NCBI GenBank assembly: GCA_036768485.1
Contig: JAVLUZ010000142.1
Span: 7,892,787 to 7,956,786 of the forward strand
DNA length: 64,000 nt
DNA from: Mermis nigrescens
Taxonomy: Eukaryota; Nematoda; Enoplea; Mermithida; Mermithidae
Direction: 5' to 3'
Shown here: positions 22,087-63,163 of the stretch, piece by piece
Numbering within the stretch: position 1 is the stretch's first letter
Layout: each line of letters opens with the position of its first letter
Translations under genes and position numbers: made by a program
Notes under the pieces: model-generated
Databases searched by the model: none
Told to the model about the DNA's origin: nothing
Seen by the model: only the letters and a program-made list of their open reading frames with translations

Positions 22087-22461
22087 CAGGCCCGTACTCA
22101 CGATCCGGCCAAGGTAGGGGCGGACCCAACATAAATTGGTCTATATCTCGGGAAATTCGTCGGGATAACTTGAAAAACCGCATTTTTTGACTTTCTCGAC
22201 ATGCACTATTCATTAATATCATAAAATTCAAACTTTTCGGAAAAATTCTTCTTACTCACAATGCTGTGAAAAATAGTTTTTGGTCGCGCTCGAGCTAACA
22301 TTATGGAAAATACTTCATATCTGGCGCGAAGCGCCGAAAATTTGAAGATTTTACGTCAAAGAGAGGCAATTTTTCCATCTTTCCGTGCATTATCTTACCT
22401 TTAAAATTTTTTTTAGCCAAGAGGGGACGGCCGCCTCGCCCTCCTCCTAAATACGGCCCTG
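22087..22461. mobile_element. hAT-type MITE, CAGGCCCGTACTCACG... ends
   Basis: The left end CAGGCCCGTACTC and the right end (inverse of CAGGGCCGTATTTAGGAGG) have a perfect 8-bp duplication TGTGCAAC (22079-22086 and 22462-22469). It contains GGCGCGAAGCGCCGAAAATT near 22324, the palindrome shared with other families. Confidence 0.85.
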
Positions 22462-22469
22462 TGTGCAAC

Positions 22470-23045
22470 AGTAGACACAGACGAATCAGACGTGTATATA
22501 ACAGTTCAAAATTTTTGATAGAGGTAGGTTGCTAATTTTGAGGGGAAGATGATCTTAAATTTTTTCGCTAAAAATTAGAAATAAGCGCATTATACGGCCA
22601 AAAAATGCAAGTTTTTGCCCAGAAATCGAGGGGGTTGTCAAAAATTGCTGACTATGGGGGATGGGGATAGCCATTCTGGATGGGGATATCTCTCATCCAT
22701 CTGTTATATGTATGCGGGCAGTGTTCCATACGCTCTCAATTGGCAGCGGGCCGAAGGGTCTCTGGAGTTGGTTGTGGCTATATACCTATGTATTTTGTAC
22801 TTATATGACAGAATAGGGGTAGAGATATGATACATTTTCTGTGTCCAATAGCGTCGCTTTCCTTCGTAAGAGGAGCTCATTATTTATTTTCCTGACGGTT
22901 TGGTTCATATGTGAACTACTTACCTACACCCAGTTCAAGTTATTGTTCCACATTACAAACCTTTCGTTCATATTTTTCATTTTTAAGTATAAAATTAAAA
23001 AACCTAAAAATCGAACATAATTCTCCAAAAAGCGCAAAAGTTTTA
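22470..23045. other. intergenic, repeat fragments
   Basis: Contains GGGGATATCTCTCATCCATC and nearby blocks similar to 57440-57470, so an old repeat fragment is present. No coding signal. Confidence 0.4.
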
Positions 23046-23238
23046 TATTTATTATTATTATTATTATTAACTAAACAATAATAATTCTAACAATAATAAT
23101 ACTAATAATACTAATAACGATAATAATAATGATACTAATAATAATAATGCTAATAATAATAATACTAATAATAATAATACTAATAATAGTAATAATAATA
23201 ATAATATTATTATTATTCTTATTATTATTATTAAATAG
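23046..23238. repeat. compound ATT/AAT microsatellite, partly palindromic
   Basis: Starts as (TTA)n, switches to imperfect (AAT)n with AATACTAAT variants, and returns to (ATT)n. The two ends are complementary and could pair. Confidence 0.9.
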
Positions 23239-24917
23239 GACAAATGGACTTACTTTGATAGGGTTGATAACTTCGATTAGAGATTATCGAGGTAGATTTT
23301 CCGCTTGATTATATACTTACACAATGACGAAAATTAAAGGCTCACACCAGGGATTTGTTTTTAGCGCCACCCCCTTTTGCGCGACTGCTAATTGCCAGTA
23401 AAAAGCATTTGCGCAAGAGACCACCAATAAAATCAGCTTCAAAAAATATGTAGATAATAGGCGGAAGGCTAAAATAATGGTATTTTTGAGCTTTTCTCGG
23501 CAAGCTCTACACCAGGGTGATAGAAATTTTCCAAAAAAACATTGTATTACGTTTTTTACTCGTACGAAAAATTCGTTGTACAAGCTGTATACGCGACTGA
23601 TTCTCTTTATCCGGTTCGTTCAGCTTGACTGTGATCAATTGCTCAATCTATCTTTGTGCAAGAATTTTGAATTCATCTTTTCAGCTATATGGCTGTTTAG
23701 AAGAAAGACAACTTAAGGACAATTAATTTGACGGAAAGCATCGGAAAATTCTGGAATCCTCATTCTAGTTTAAGTACTGTTAAAATCTGTTTTCACGGTC
23801 TATTAAGCGCCATTTGAATTTTAAACTTTTCCTCTGGGGAACACATGTGGAAAATGATAATAAATTTCATTTCGGGGTAATTTTTTCTTGAAGCTCAAAT
23901 TTGATGTGAAGCCTTCATGCTGCTATTAATACCAAATTATCAGGCAGTAAGCGCTAAACGAAAATAAAAAGTCTAAAACAAAATCGATGTTCAGTTTTTG
24001 GTAGAGCTTATGAGAAAGAACGATAAAGTGTACAAGAATTCCAAATTACAGTGCTAACATCAAAGCTAAGCAGGAGTTTGCTGATGATTAAACAAAGGAC
24101 CAGCGATAGGAAAGCAAAAAATAATACATTTTTAACACAATATTTTTAAACTTAATTGAAAAGCGCTCTTAAAGTGAGAATAAGTCAGTCGTACTCTATC
24201 GTTTCTTTTAAGGAGAAAGGGATATTTTTTATAATTTTCTATATGATTCGAAGACGCTTTAGGTGTCTAACTTCGATTATTCAAAAATACAAAAAAATGG
24301 TGTCTCTTTGCTTCTGATACGGAGGGTTTAACTCTACTTTTAAATAAATAGCATGAATGAATGGTTTTAGATAAGATTGATTTAACAAGAAGTTTCTATA
24401 GACACTATTCAAATATCTAATAATTTAGGCACGACTGAGCAGATGAATCACTTTCACTGTTTTAAACTAATCAGCAAAGATCGCAGATATCTTAGATTTC
24501 TTAAACTTAGAAGTTTACTCAATTAAGCTCAGCTGATCCTTGTAAGAAGCGAAAAATTTATTTATCAAAATTTTCCAAATGTTAGACGCCTAGCATGTAA
24601 CTTCGATAATCGAGAGGTAAGTTTTTACATTAAAAAATTTATTCTATTAATATTTTAATCATCTTTTTTCCAGCAATAATGGAAATGTTTTTTAGCTATT
24701 TTTGCTCTCCAATTTATGCTAAGGAGTGCATAAGCACCGCGAACATGTGGCGTGGTTAATTCTTCAATTAATTCAATTTAATTGCCTAGTCAACGCACGA
24801 TGGGATTTTTAAGTTTTTCATTGTTCATTAACACTTTTGATGTAATCAGTGCCTTGATTTCCGTCACTTCGCTCTTTCTTAGAACTGACAGCTGGCAGGC
24901 ATCGCAGGTATAACCAG
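23239..24917. other. intergenic, no feature recognised
   Basis: AT-rich with stops in all frames. No exon-like segment with splice sites or known repeat end was identified. Confidence 0.4.
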
Positions 24918-25192
24918 GCGTGCACATGGAAAGAGAGTTTTGGGGGTTAGACCCCCAGAGTGGAAACATGGGAAATTTTTTCGGGAAAATGAGGCAACAT
25001 GAAGGCCAAAAATGAATAAATTTTTTCAAAAGTGTTTCAAATTGACCAGAAACTGTAATAACATAGTTTTAACGCCATTTTAGCGTTTATATCAGTTTTG
25101 AGGTCATTTTGACCCAAAAATTCTTTTTTGACTCCCCCCATACCAGTCGACCCCCCAGATCGGCCATGCTATGCATCTACGGTCATAACTCA
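24918..25192 (-). mobile_element. MITE family E copy, reverse
   Basis: Reading inward from ATGCATAGCATGGCCGATC (inverse of 25190) it follows the family E order seen at 35678-35939: GGGGGTC, TGGTATAAACG-like, CTGGTCAATTT, TTCATTTTTGGCCTTCATG and CCCCCAGAGT. It ends near GTGCACATGG. The flanks show only a weak repeat. Confidence 0.6.
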
Positions 25193-25636
25193 TAACTGAT
25201 GAATTGAGTGGAAATCCTTTTGACTAATTTTCTTGTTTTGATTACTTCATGTTTCTTTCAATTTGATTTATTACGATTTTTACTTTTTAATTATTTTATT
25301 ACTATTCGTACATCTTATGCATTTTATTTATCCCTCTTTCATTTGTGTTTTCGCTTTTTTCCTTAATTTTTGTTTTTGATCTTTGATTCAGTATGTAGTT
25401 TTAATTTTTCAGTTCACAAGTCGAACGCGATCTTGTTTGTAGCTCTTAACCTGATAATCGATATTCAGCATGTATTAAGACAAATATCTATATTCTGAAA
25501 GATTTTTCGCATTTTTTGCAGCAATAGCTGCATTGCTCGTAGCAAGTAAAATAAACAGCACATTACAAAATATTCGTGATTCATCTTATTTTAATAACTT
25601 TTAAGAGATCGGGTATATTTTACTTGTGACGTTGGA
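25193..25636. other. intergenic, no feature recognised
   Basis: Very T-rich, with no recognised repeat or gene. Confidence 0.4.
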
Positions 25637-25805
25637 TTTTTTGTCGTAGTAACGTTTTGCTGGGGACGTTTTGTTGCGGACGTTTTATCCGGGGCGTTTA
25701 GTTGTGGGCTCGTTTTGTCGTGGGGTCATTTTGTCGTGGGGATGTTTTGTTGGGGACGTTTTGCTCGGGGACGTTTTGTCGGGAACGTTTTGTCGTAGAC
25801 CTTAT
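25637..25805 (+). repeat. minisatellite, unit near GGGGACGTTTTGTCGT (about 16 bp)
   Basis: About ten imperfect units (for example GGGGACGTTTTGTTGC, GGGGATGTTTTGTTG, GGGGACGTTTTGTCG). A 74-residue frame across it is a repeat artefact. Confidence 0.85.
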
Positions 25806-26147
25806 GGGGAAATAGGCGACTTCAGGGATAATTGTCAAGACTACTTGTTCTTAATGATTGTGAAGTCGTTGAATTTTGACCCCTGCCTCCGTTAATCTAC
25901 CGCGCCTTTTTTGCATTATCTCCACCTTTTGCAAAAATAGCGAATATCTAAGCCTATTTTTATCCATTTCTGAATGTTACCCAATTTAGCACGTTAGCCA
26001 AAGTTCTTCGGACTCTAGAGATTTGCCAGGGTCTGCCCGGCTTCGGTCCTTAGGCCCGTGAAAAACGATAGAAAAGTGTGAAGATAAGTTAAAATCGTAA
26101 ACACGACTGTTTGTCATGAAATAGTTTTGAAAAATGAGCTTGCTAAG

Positions 26148-26595
26148 CAGTGTTTATTCATGTACAAGGTCCGTTTGTACATGTACAAAGATGGTCCCTA
26201 AAAGTCTTTGTACATTTCATACACACAAATTTTTGGGTACTATAATATGGTACAGTAGCGATTTTAGTGGGGCAAAAACAGAGTTGTTCGACCTTTGCTT
26301 ACGTACTTTAGCAATTTCTAGGTTTCTGAGGGCAAAAATCAGTAATAATCGTCTCAAAACGGCGCGAAGCGCCAAAAAATTTGGCATTTTTCCTTTCAAA
26401 ATGCAATTTCTCAAATTATAAAGATATATAGAACACACAATTGCTCATTTCCGCGCGGAGCGCCGAGAATTTTTGCAAATTTCGAACCTTTTTTGCACTT
26501 TTTGTCTTCCAAAAAATCTTTGTACATGTACAAAGACGGTCCTCAAAAGTCTTTGCACATCGAGAAAAATCTTTGCCGAATACAAAAAAACCGTG
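26148..26595 (+). mobile_element. MITE family A copy (hAT-type)
   Basis: Runs from CAGTGTTTATTCATGTACAA to the inverse of CACGGTTTTTTTGTATTCGG. A perfect 8-bp duplication TTGCTAAG lies at 26140-26147 and 26596-26603. The diagnostic TTTGTACATGTACAAAGA sits near both ends in opposite orientation. The interior has two copies of the GGCGCGAAGCGCC-type palindrome (26362 and 26452). Confidence 0.92.
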
Positions 26596-26603
26596 TTGCT
26601 AAG

Positions 26604-27698
26604 CGAGAGTTGTAAACCAAGAGAAACTTAAAGTTCAAACTAACCATTACATTATGAAGAGAATTATAAAAGATTTTAAAGCTAAAGAAAATGAAAAAGG
26701 TGGGATGTTGGTAAATTAAAACAAATCTAAAGGATATGATGAAACATTATTGTTGAGAATGGGACGATCACGTGCTATGTACGAGTATAATGACTCCTTG
26801 ATTAAAATATCAAAAGAGTTGTATGCTCGACTGATAACCTTGAAGCAACTGATGTAATTGGATGATTGTTATTTGAGTTAAAATCGATCTTTTGTATCGA
26901 ATTATACGACGTAACGTAATAATAAAATTAAGTTTAATTGCTTTTAAATCGAGTTTTTTGGCTCTTGCGTTTAGTTTCAGGTAATCAAGTAAGTTTTGAG
27001 TCAACATTGAAACAATTTGATTTTTCATAAGTTTAGCTGAACGCTTTTTATTACGAAAATATGCACGTTTGATAGATTACTTTTAAATGAAAAGATATCC
27101 AATGAAATTTTTATATTCATCGATATGTGCTAATGCGCGCTAGAGTATGATAAGCTTGTTTATCGAATAAATACTTGATTGCTGTGGTACGTAATTTTTT
27201 ATGGGCGCATCGTGTAAAATGACAGGATCACTATCTTCATTTTAAAATAGTCCACTAGTGGTACGTATGGTTAACTTTCATGTATGCCTTTCTTATTATT
27301 CAGATCATGATACTCCATAGTTAGTGACAGAGTAAAATTGCAAATTGCATATTAAGTTTTTGAAAAAGGTTAAATTTCATAATCTTAGTGTGGTTGGATG
27401 TAGAACTTACTGGAAAACGTGAAAAAGGCAGATAGCTATCCCGATATAGTCCCTGAACTTTAGAGTAATGCCTTTTAGCCAAATTGTTCATACAAGTCTA
27501 CTATCACTTACTAATGAGTGTGACTACGACTATGATTTTCGTATTTTTCGTATTCTATAGTTTTTATTTTGATAACATTTCTTTTGCAATATTCAATATA
27601 TTATTTATAGTGAACTAAAATTAAATGGCAAGAAGGGACTTTAGTGACTGATGGAAACATGTTGTATAATTTCGCCAAATCTCGTTTTATTTGCATTA
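26604..27698. other. intergenic, no feature recognised
   Basis: AT-rich, stop-rich. A minus-strand frame at 26810-27028 (72 residues, Lys/Leu/Ile-rich) has no recognisable motif and typical AT-driven composition. Confidence 0.4.
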
Positions 27699-27706
27699 TA
27701 TATCAA

Positions 27707-29913
27707 TAGAGCTGCACACTTTGCAAATTTTACTACCCGGGTACCCGGCTATTTCATTGCCCGGGTAATTCGGGTACCCGGATAGGACCTTAGATAGGAG
27801 AGAATGCAGCGAACACCGTTTATTTACGGTTGACAGTGAGGTCTAGGGCAAAGTGATATATAAGCAGTAAAATTATTGAAAAATTAATGCAAGATTAAAT
27901 AGAATCAAGGCTTTAATCTGAAGAATTCGTATGCATTTAATGAAATTCAAGTCATTTTCATAATTCAAAGCAAAAAATTGTGAAGCAGGTTTTGTATCTT
28001 CATAGCGTCATTAAAATATTTGAAGCAGGAAAACACATTGTAGAAAAGCAATTTTGAAATCAACCGGAAATGAAAATTTATTCAAAAACAAGTCTAAGTC
28101 TATCTGGAGCTGACTGCAGAGACGTAGTCAGAATTTTAGTTCGGGGGGCATAAACGTTTTCATGTAGAATTTACGGCCTTTTTATTGACAAACAGTTCGG
28201 AATTCATAAGTGGCGCAAAGTGCCAAAAAAATTTAGTCATTTTTTCCACCCTCAAGAGTTTGTAGCTCTGTGAATACTAATAATCTGATAGAGCAGAAAA
28301 TTATCAAATTTGTACAAAAGAGTTTTGACAATTCAAGCTTTAACAAGAAAACTGCGAATTACGAGCTTTGACTGAAGATATTTTGAGTGATTCAGGCTTT
28401 TAAACGCAATGCTGGAGCTTTACAAAAAGAAAGAACAGTAACTGGCGGCGCTATGCGCCGGAAAATTTTGACGTTTTTGCACATTAAAGTCAATTTATAC
28501 CGCTTAAATCATATAAAAGAGACAAATTAATGCCGGCGCGAAACACCGGAAATTTTTAGAAATTCCTAACCCTTTAACCTGGCTTGTTCTCCCTAAAATC
28601 TCGTTGCACATGTACAACGAGATTTTATGGCTGCGGGACGTCTGAGGTGGCGAGCGGGATCCGGGGCAGAGTCCCGGAAAATTTTGTAAAAAAACACTTT
28701 TATGTTAAATAGTAACATTAAAATTTTCGCAAAATCGGCCAAATCTCGGTTCGGAAGCAAGCTCAAAAACACTTAAAATTGATGAACTCCTACATTGCAC
28801 AAACTGATCTCTGAAATGCGCTTTTCGACCTCTGCTGGGTACATAGCGCAGCAACGGGTCGCTGCCAATAAGATATAGAAAGATGTATGCATGAAAATTT
28901 TGTTCTTACCGTTTTCAGGCCCATTTGTGGCCTTCTAATTAACAAAATGCAGTTCATAGAACAAGAAATGCGCAAAAACATAAGAAAATTTGGCCATTCC
29001 TTCCAATTAAAATAGGATTATGTGTCCTTGTAACGAAAGATAAAGGAAACAAAGAATAGACAAACTGGTACACAAAAGACAAACAAAGCAGAGAATAGAC
29101 AAACTGCTTCGCAATCATTTTCGCACTTTTACTATCATGCTCAACAAGCATGCGCAGTTTCATTCAACGAACAAATAGTGCATTAAATTACTAAAGTGAT
29201 GTGGAGTGCTGGATTATTTTAGCTGATTCAAGCTTTTAAATTTGTTGGATCTATATAGCAATAAATAATAATGACTCGGCGCGGAAAATTTTGAAGTTTT
29301 TACCTTTTTGAACTTAGTTTTCTGGACATACATCATTTTAACAAAAGAATCAACAATATTTCTGAAAAATTTCGGGGGGCAGGTACCCCCAATGCCCCCT
29401 GGCTACGCCTATGGCTGACTGCATTTGGAAAACTGATGGGCTTTGAACCAGGTCTAACTAAAACAGTTGCGCGCACGATGTGAATAAAAGTTGCAGTTTA
29501 AATTTATATAATGGTCACAGAAGTTAATGAATTATAAAAAAAGCGTCGCTAACAGATCATTTCTTGTTTAAATTTGTTTACAATGAAGAATAAGAAGAAT
29601 TCGGCACAAATAAAATAATGTAACTAAAGAGCTGAATAATGGAATATGCCTAGACCGTATGCGCGATATATTGTGATAATAGGAAATATTAACAGACTCG
29701 CTTACTTAACATTTTACGGTTGATTATATCAAATCACATTTACATTGTGATTCAGTCGCACATTAGAAGCAATATGTTTCTAGCTTTCTAATTCAATTCT
29801 TCTGCAGTGCTAATCTTCCATTTTATATTAGGGGATTCGGGTACCCGGGTAGTAAAATTATTTTCTACCCGGGTATACTCGGGTACCCGTTCGGGTACCC
29901 GCGTGCAGCTCTA
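27707..29913. mobile_element. hAT element, TIR TAGAGCTGCACAC, 2.2 kb with nested insertion
   Basis: TAGAGCTGCACAC at 27707 and its near-inverse GTGCAGCTCTA ending at 29913 are flanked by a perfect TATATCAA (27699-27706 and 29914-29921). Subterminal CCCGGGTACCCGG/CGGGTACCCG repeats lie at both ends. No transposase was recognised in the parts that belong to it (27707-28108 and 29422-29913), so it is non-autonomous. A second element is nested at 28117-29413. Confidence 0.9.
28117..29413. mobile_element. nested hAT-type element, CAGAGACGTAGTCAG / CATAGGCGTAGCCAG ends
   Basis: The left end CAGAGACGTAGTCAGAATTT and the right end CTGGCTACGCCTATG are imperfect inverses. A perfect duplication GCTGACTG lies at 28109-28116 and 29414-29421. 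GGGGGGC tracts sit next to both ends. The interior includes three variants of the GGCGCnnnGCGCC palindrome (28212, 28446 and a damaged one near 28532) and CTCGTTGCACATGTACAACGAG at 28600. No transposase was recognised. Confidence 0.88.
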
Positions 29914-30113
29914 TATATCAATGACTAAAACAGTATTGTATGTTTCAACAATGAATTACGTGTTTTTATGAAATTAGCGGGCGGGAGTCCTAGAAAATAT
30001 TGTGGTCTATTTTATAGCGAGCTGAACTCTATTCATTCGGTCTTATTTCATTTAATGTAAACATTTATAATTCGTTATTTTGCACACGGTTGCATAACGT
30101 GCATAGTGCAGAG

Positions 30114-30903
30114 CATACATGCACAGCATGGGAATTCTGGGGGGGTGAAATTATGATGTGCCTTTTTTGGGCCCGAAAATGGTAGGTACCAGTGTTTTTT
30201 GTACAAGATCCGTTTGTACATCTACAAAGATGGTTCCTAAAAGTCTTTGTACATTTTGTATACACAAATTTTCGTGTACTATAATATGGTACAGTAGCGA
30301 TTGTAGTGTGGCAAAAACAGTTGTTCGACCTTTGGTAGTGTATTTTAAATAATTTCTGGGTTTCTGAGGCTCTTTCAAAAATGCAATTACTGACATTACA
30401 AAGATATATAAAACACACAAGTACTCATTTCGGCGCTATTTTTGCGAATTTCGAACCTATTTTGCAGTTTTTATCTTCCCAAAAATCTTTGTACATGTAC
30501 AAAGACGGTTCCCAAAAGTCTTTGTACATCGGGAAAAATCTTTGCCGAATACAAAAAAACACTGGTAGGTACACCTCAATAACGTCGTTTTTCAGCGTTT
30601 CTGACGAGGCTCTATCTTTCTAGTAGCATAAACGCGTAAAAATATTTCGAAAAAAATCAAAAAAAGTCGAACAAATTGAACAGCATATAGTCAAAACATG
30701 AGTATAATGGCGCGAAGCGCCGAAAATTTGGTACTTTTGAGCAAATAGATAGCTAAATACCGTTTAAAAAAGCACCTTTTTTACAAATTTTCAGAAAATC
30801 TTCGGGAACTTTCGAAAAATCGCCAATTCTGAGGGGGAATTTTTGCGGGGGTCTCCCTCAAACTCCCGCTCCCCGCAACCCCTCCCTAGATCATGTATAT
30901 ATG
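30114..30903 (+). mobile_element. MITE family D copy, hosting a family A MITE
   Basis: Starts CATACATGCACAGCATGGGA and ends TCATGTATATATG. A perfect duplication GTGCAGAG lies at 30106-30113 and 30904-30911. Family landmarks: GGGTGAAATT, GTGCCTTTTTTGGGCC, TGGCGCGAAGCGCCGAAAAT near 30710, and the C-rich tract at its right end. A family A MITE is nested inside (30190-30564), so D is the older of the two here. Confidence 0.9.
30190..30564 (+). mobile_element. MITE family A copy, nested in family D
   Basis: Textbook ends: CAGTGTTTTTTGTACAAG and the inverse of CAGTGTTTTTTTGTATTCGG. A perfect duplication GTAGGTAC lies at 30182-30189 and 30565-30572. It is shorter (375 bp) than other copies because the middle palindrome segment is missing. 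Confidence 0.95.
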
Positions 30904-30911
30904 GTGCAGAG

Positions 30912-31479
30912 TCATCATAAACTGATTACAACTACTGTGTTCATGCCTCATTTAGTAATGCAGAATGCTTTATATTTTATTCAGGAAAGTGCTTATCGAG
31001 CCTTCTGTCTTAAATGACATTACGAATTACATCTCTTGTAGGACTTTTGCATCGATTTTTTCGATTTTCTCCTGCTCTTATCTCATTACGTGTTAGATTA
31101 CGCTTGTGACTGTGTGTATATTCAGTGAGTCTAGCGGTAGGACTATATTCTACTATGAGCAGTATATGCAAATCGGCCTACTTACATATACAGATCGTCT
31201 CGTAGAATGTGAAGCTAAGCGCACAGTTCGCTCTCTTCTCCAGTAGCTTTTCTAATTAGATTTCCAGCTATCTCGCCTCTTTTTATGATAAAATGAAACA
31301 TTTGTCCATTTGATGTCGCAGAAAAGCGTGACGTGACCACTTGCTTATTCTCTTAGTTCGCATTTCGCTTCTATTTAGTTTGCTGCGTTTAACATGCTTT
31401 TTATATAGTGTTTCGTGTCGTGTCATTTTTTATATATCCTGGGAAAAAAAGAATTAATGATCTCAAAATATATTTGACT
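30912..31479. other. intergenic, no feature recognised
   Basis: Moderately AT-rich, with no repeat end or gene recognised. Confidence 0.4.
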
Positions 31480-31752
31480 TTAGAGGGTTTCGGAGGACTA
31501 CACCCCTTTAGAAAGGATTATAGAAAAATTGGAAATTTTCTGCGGAAAATGAGGCGAAATAAACGCCAAAAATGATAAAAATTATCAATGTTCTGCGAAA
31601 AATGGTTGAAAATGACCCAGAAATTGTGAACCAGCATCGTTTTCGCTCTATTTAAGTATTTATACCGATTTGATAGGTCATTTCGTCTCAAAAAAAAACT
31701 GGCTTATTTTCTTGGCTAACTGACTTCTAGACCGGCTCTGCTGTGCATCCAT
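31480..31752 (-). mobile_element. MITE family E fragment, reverse
   Basis: Shares GCGGAAAATGAGGCGAAAT, AAACGCCAAAAATGA and TTCTAGACCGG...TGCATCCATGG blocks, in order, with the inverse of the family E copy at 35678-35939. The left end is unclear. Confidence 0.6.
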
Positions 31753-31910
31753 GGTCACGTCCAGACAGGTAACGCTCGTGAGGAGTCCTTAAGGGGAGTC
31801 TAAAGTAGCGAGTTTTTAGGGCGGTAATGCGTACGCAGAAAGGCACTTCTGAAAGACTTCTGGTCACCAAGCAGAATTCTTATTCTTTGCAATTGTATGC
31901 TAGTCCCTAC

Positions 31911-32242
31911 CATACATGTGCAGCATGGGAATTCTGTGGAGGGAGAGGGGCGTGAAATTAAAAAGTGCCTTTTTTGGGCCTAAAAATGATGGGTATGCGC
32001 AGTGTTAAAAATAAAATTATTTTGAAAACAACAAAATATAGTCAAAACATTAGTATTGTGGCGCGAAGCGCCGAAAATTTGGCACTTTTGAGCAAATAGA
32101 TAGCTAAAAACGCTTAAAAAAGCATCCTGTCTACAAATTTTCAGATAATTTTTGGGAACTTCAAAAAACGTAAATTCTGTGGGGTGAAAAAATTTTTGCG
32201 GGTAAGGTGAAAACCCCCCAAAGTCCCCCCAAGATACGCATG
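31911..32242 (+). mobile_element. MITE family D copy
   Basis: CATACATGTGCAGCATGGGA opens it. GTGCCTTTTTTGGGCC, GGCGCGAAGCGCCGAAAATT and a C-rich end reading AAGATACGCATG follow, as in 30114-30903. No convincing target duplication remains. Confidence 0.75.
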
Positions 32243-32340
32243 ATAGCGACGATAGTGAATTCGGAATCTCAATCTTCTTCTCTTTTGTTCAGTTTGCCAG
32301 AACCGTGTCTCATTTTTAACATAATATTTGATTGGTATCG

Positions 32341-32348
32341 TATTATTA

Positions 32349-32397
<49 letters not shown>
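32341..32397 (+). repeat. (ATT)n microsatellite
   Basis: About 57 bp of ATT/TTA repeats with one GTT interruption. The Ile-rich frame over it is not coding. Confidence 0.95.
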
Positions 32398-32639
32398 GTT
32401 TGATAACGCTTTTTTATTTGTTTTACGTGTCATACTAATACAGTAAAATTACTACGTCTGTTTTACGTTGAAATTCATTTACAGTTGCTTCGTTCTTAGT
32501 CTATATTACGCGCTTAAAGAATTCACACATTGAAATTTTAGTGTTGTTGTTGTTTCGCAGGCAAATTTAGTTCCTAACAGCGGCCTTATGACTGGTTTTA
32601 TAATGCTGTTGCTTAGCCCTTTGACTATTGCTTAACGCA

Positions 32640-33012
32640 TAAGCATGTTACGCTATGGCTAACTGAAACTTAATCGTGGCCCGGGCGCTTTCGGGCTACG
32701 CTAGCTAAATAGCCGCGTTCCGTCAGCCTGCTTAACTTTACTTTTTCACACGTTATATACTAATACATTTTTATTTCAAATATCGTCGTCTCGTAGACGA
32801 GAAATCCGATATCGTAGCCGCAATTCAATGAACGACGAAATTTAGAATTTTAGATTGTCCAAATTTTAATTCGTCATCGAAGAGATATATTCGATATTTT
32901 CATGCGACGTTCTTATCCTTTACAACGTTTTAATTTCGTAAATAATCGACGAATATTTTTACAATTGAATTTATCGCGAATCGATTAACATTTCTCTCTT
33001 TTGTGCGACCAA
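32640..33012 (+). promoter_or_regulatory. putative 5' untranslated region of the RUSC-like gene, with upstream ATG
   Basis: CpG is noticeably more frequent from about 32640 (GTGGCCCGGGCGCTTTCGGG, CGTCGTCTCGTAGACG) than in neighbouring repeats. From 32883 to the start codon at 33013 there is no AG dinucleotide. An acceptor site close to the start is therefore excluded and the coding start probably lies in a transcribed first exon. An upstream ATG at 32902 is in frame but stops at TAA 32986-32988, a 28-codon upstream frame that could dampen translation. No TATA box or start site can be assigned with confidence. Confidence 0.4.

Positions 33013-63163
<30,151 letters not shown>

Noticed and set aside
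28600..28625. CTCGTTGCACATGTACAACGAG as an operator or terminator of a gene
   Set aside because: It is an isolated palindrome inside a nested hAT-type element with no gene nearby.
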